Origin: JAMLIN01 sp964476625
GTDB lineage: Bacteria > Pseudomonadota > Gammaproteobacteria > Burkholderiales > Burkholderiaceae_E
Assembly: GCA_964476625.1 (NCBI GenBank)
Contig: CAYZBJ010000058.1
Coordinates: 1-26,343 of the forward strand
DNA: 26,343 bases
Direction: 5' to 3'
The notes under the pieces are model-generated. The model was not told the origin of the DNA. It ran no database searches and worked only from the letters and a program-made list of their open reading frames with translations. The translations under genes and the position numbers were made by a program. Below, one piece after another: positions 25,719-26,343 of the stretch. Position 1 is the first letter of the stretch. Every line of letters starts with the position of its first letter.

Positions 25719-25878
25719 TTCACAGGATCCACAAAACAGGGCGATTGCTTGCGAACCAATACGCAGGTTTTCTTATCCACATCCGTGACTTGCTGCGTCT
25801 TGTAAATGTAGTGTATAGATTCTGTGTGAATGCGCCGACCCCGTCGAGCCCGCATGCAATGCCTACCAGGAGATTCCC
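25719..25878. promoter_or_regulatory. Divergent scfR/mmsA regulatory region with a candidate ScfR operator
   Basis: This 160-base region is visibly AT-richer than its surroundings. CTTGCGAA (25748-25755) and TACGCAGG (25760-25767), separated by 4 bases, resemble a degenerate form of the TTTGCAAA-N4-TTTGCAAA arrangement reported for PccR (6/8 and 4/8 matches). CTTGTAAA (25799-25806) is a further half-site-like match. The ribosome-binding site of mmsA is CAGGAG near 25868-25873. Operator assignment is tentative. Confidence 0.35.
25790..25819 (+). promoter_or_regulatory. Candidate mmsA promoter
   Basis: TATAGA (25814-25819, 5/6 match to the -10 consensus) is preceded after 18 bases by TTGCTG (25790-25795, weak -35). 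It lies about 60 bases upstream of the mmsA start and next to the candidate ScfR half-sites, as expected for an activator- or repressor-controlled promoter. Confidence 0.35.

Positions 25879-26343
<465 letters not shown>

Overview
The window is GC-rich, densely coding chromosomal DNA from a Gram-negative proteobacterium, most likely a betaproteobacterium of the Burkholderiales type. The evidence is gene content and order (dusA, folD next to an M3 oligopeptidase A, a tRNA-Ala(GGC)/tRNA-Glu(UUC) tandem, an ScfR regulator divergent from mmsA), the codon bias that creates long antisense shadow ORFs, and periplasmic signal peptides. The assignment is inferred from content, not from a search. Two fixed 10-N linkers (11227-11236 and 20999-21008) show that the sequence is a draft scaffold. 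No transposase, phage gene, CRISPR array or rRNA was seen.

Left block (1-5000). On the minus strand, a circularly permuted ATP-grasp/alpha-E fusion protein overlaps a transglutaminase-like gene by 4 bases and is followed by dusA, which is cut by the window edge. The ATP-grasp/alpha-E/transglutaminase set is a predicted but biochemically obscure peptide-bond-forming or peptide-tagging system. A NarL/LuxR-type response regulator is transcribed divergently from it.

Middle block (5200-16420). A tight plus-strand cassette encodes a DUF3237 protein, a 2-hydroxychromene-2-carboxylate isomerase-like (kappa-GST/DsbA fold) protein and an EamA/DMT exporter. It converges on a fused, double-TetR regulator. 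That regulator lies downstream, on the same strand, of a peptide/opine-type ABC importer with the unusual order permease B - permease C - binding protein - ATPase D - ATPase F. An acyl-CoA synthetase (AMP-forming) is divergent from the importer across a 358-base regulatory region. Together these look like an uptake and CoA-activation module for an unidentified organic substrate.

Right block (16466-26343). A membrane hybrid histidine kinase with a periplasmic sensor is divergent from a hemerythrin-like protein. Next come a stringent-type promoter with tRNA-Ala and tRNA-Glu, folD (its 3' end lost in a gap), oligopeptidase A, a small DUF1328 membrane protein, a periplasmic DUF4124/glutaredoxin protein, an ScfR-type short-chain acyl-CoA regulator, and the start of mmsA (methylmalonate-semialdehyde dehydrogenase). 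The scfR/mmsA pair fits propionyl-CoA/valine catabolism under acyl-CoA-responsive control.

The most rewarding items are the ATP-grasp/alpha-E/transglutaminase operon, the double-TetR regulator beside two transport cassettes, and evidence that the first N-gap is artificial: its flanks overlap by 4 bases and joining them restores the binding-protein reading frame.
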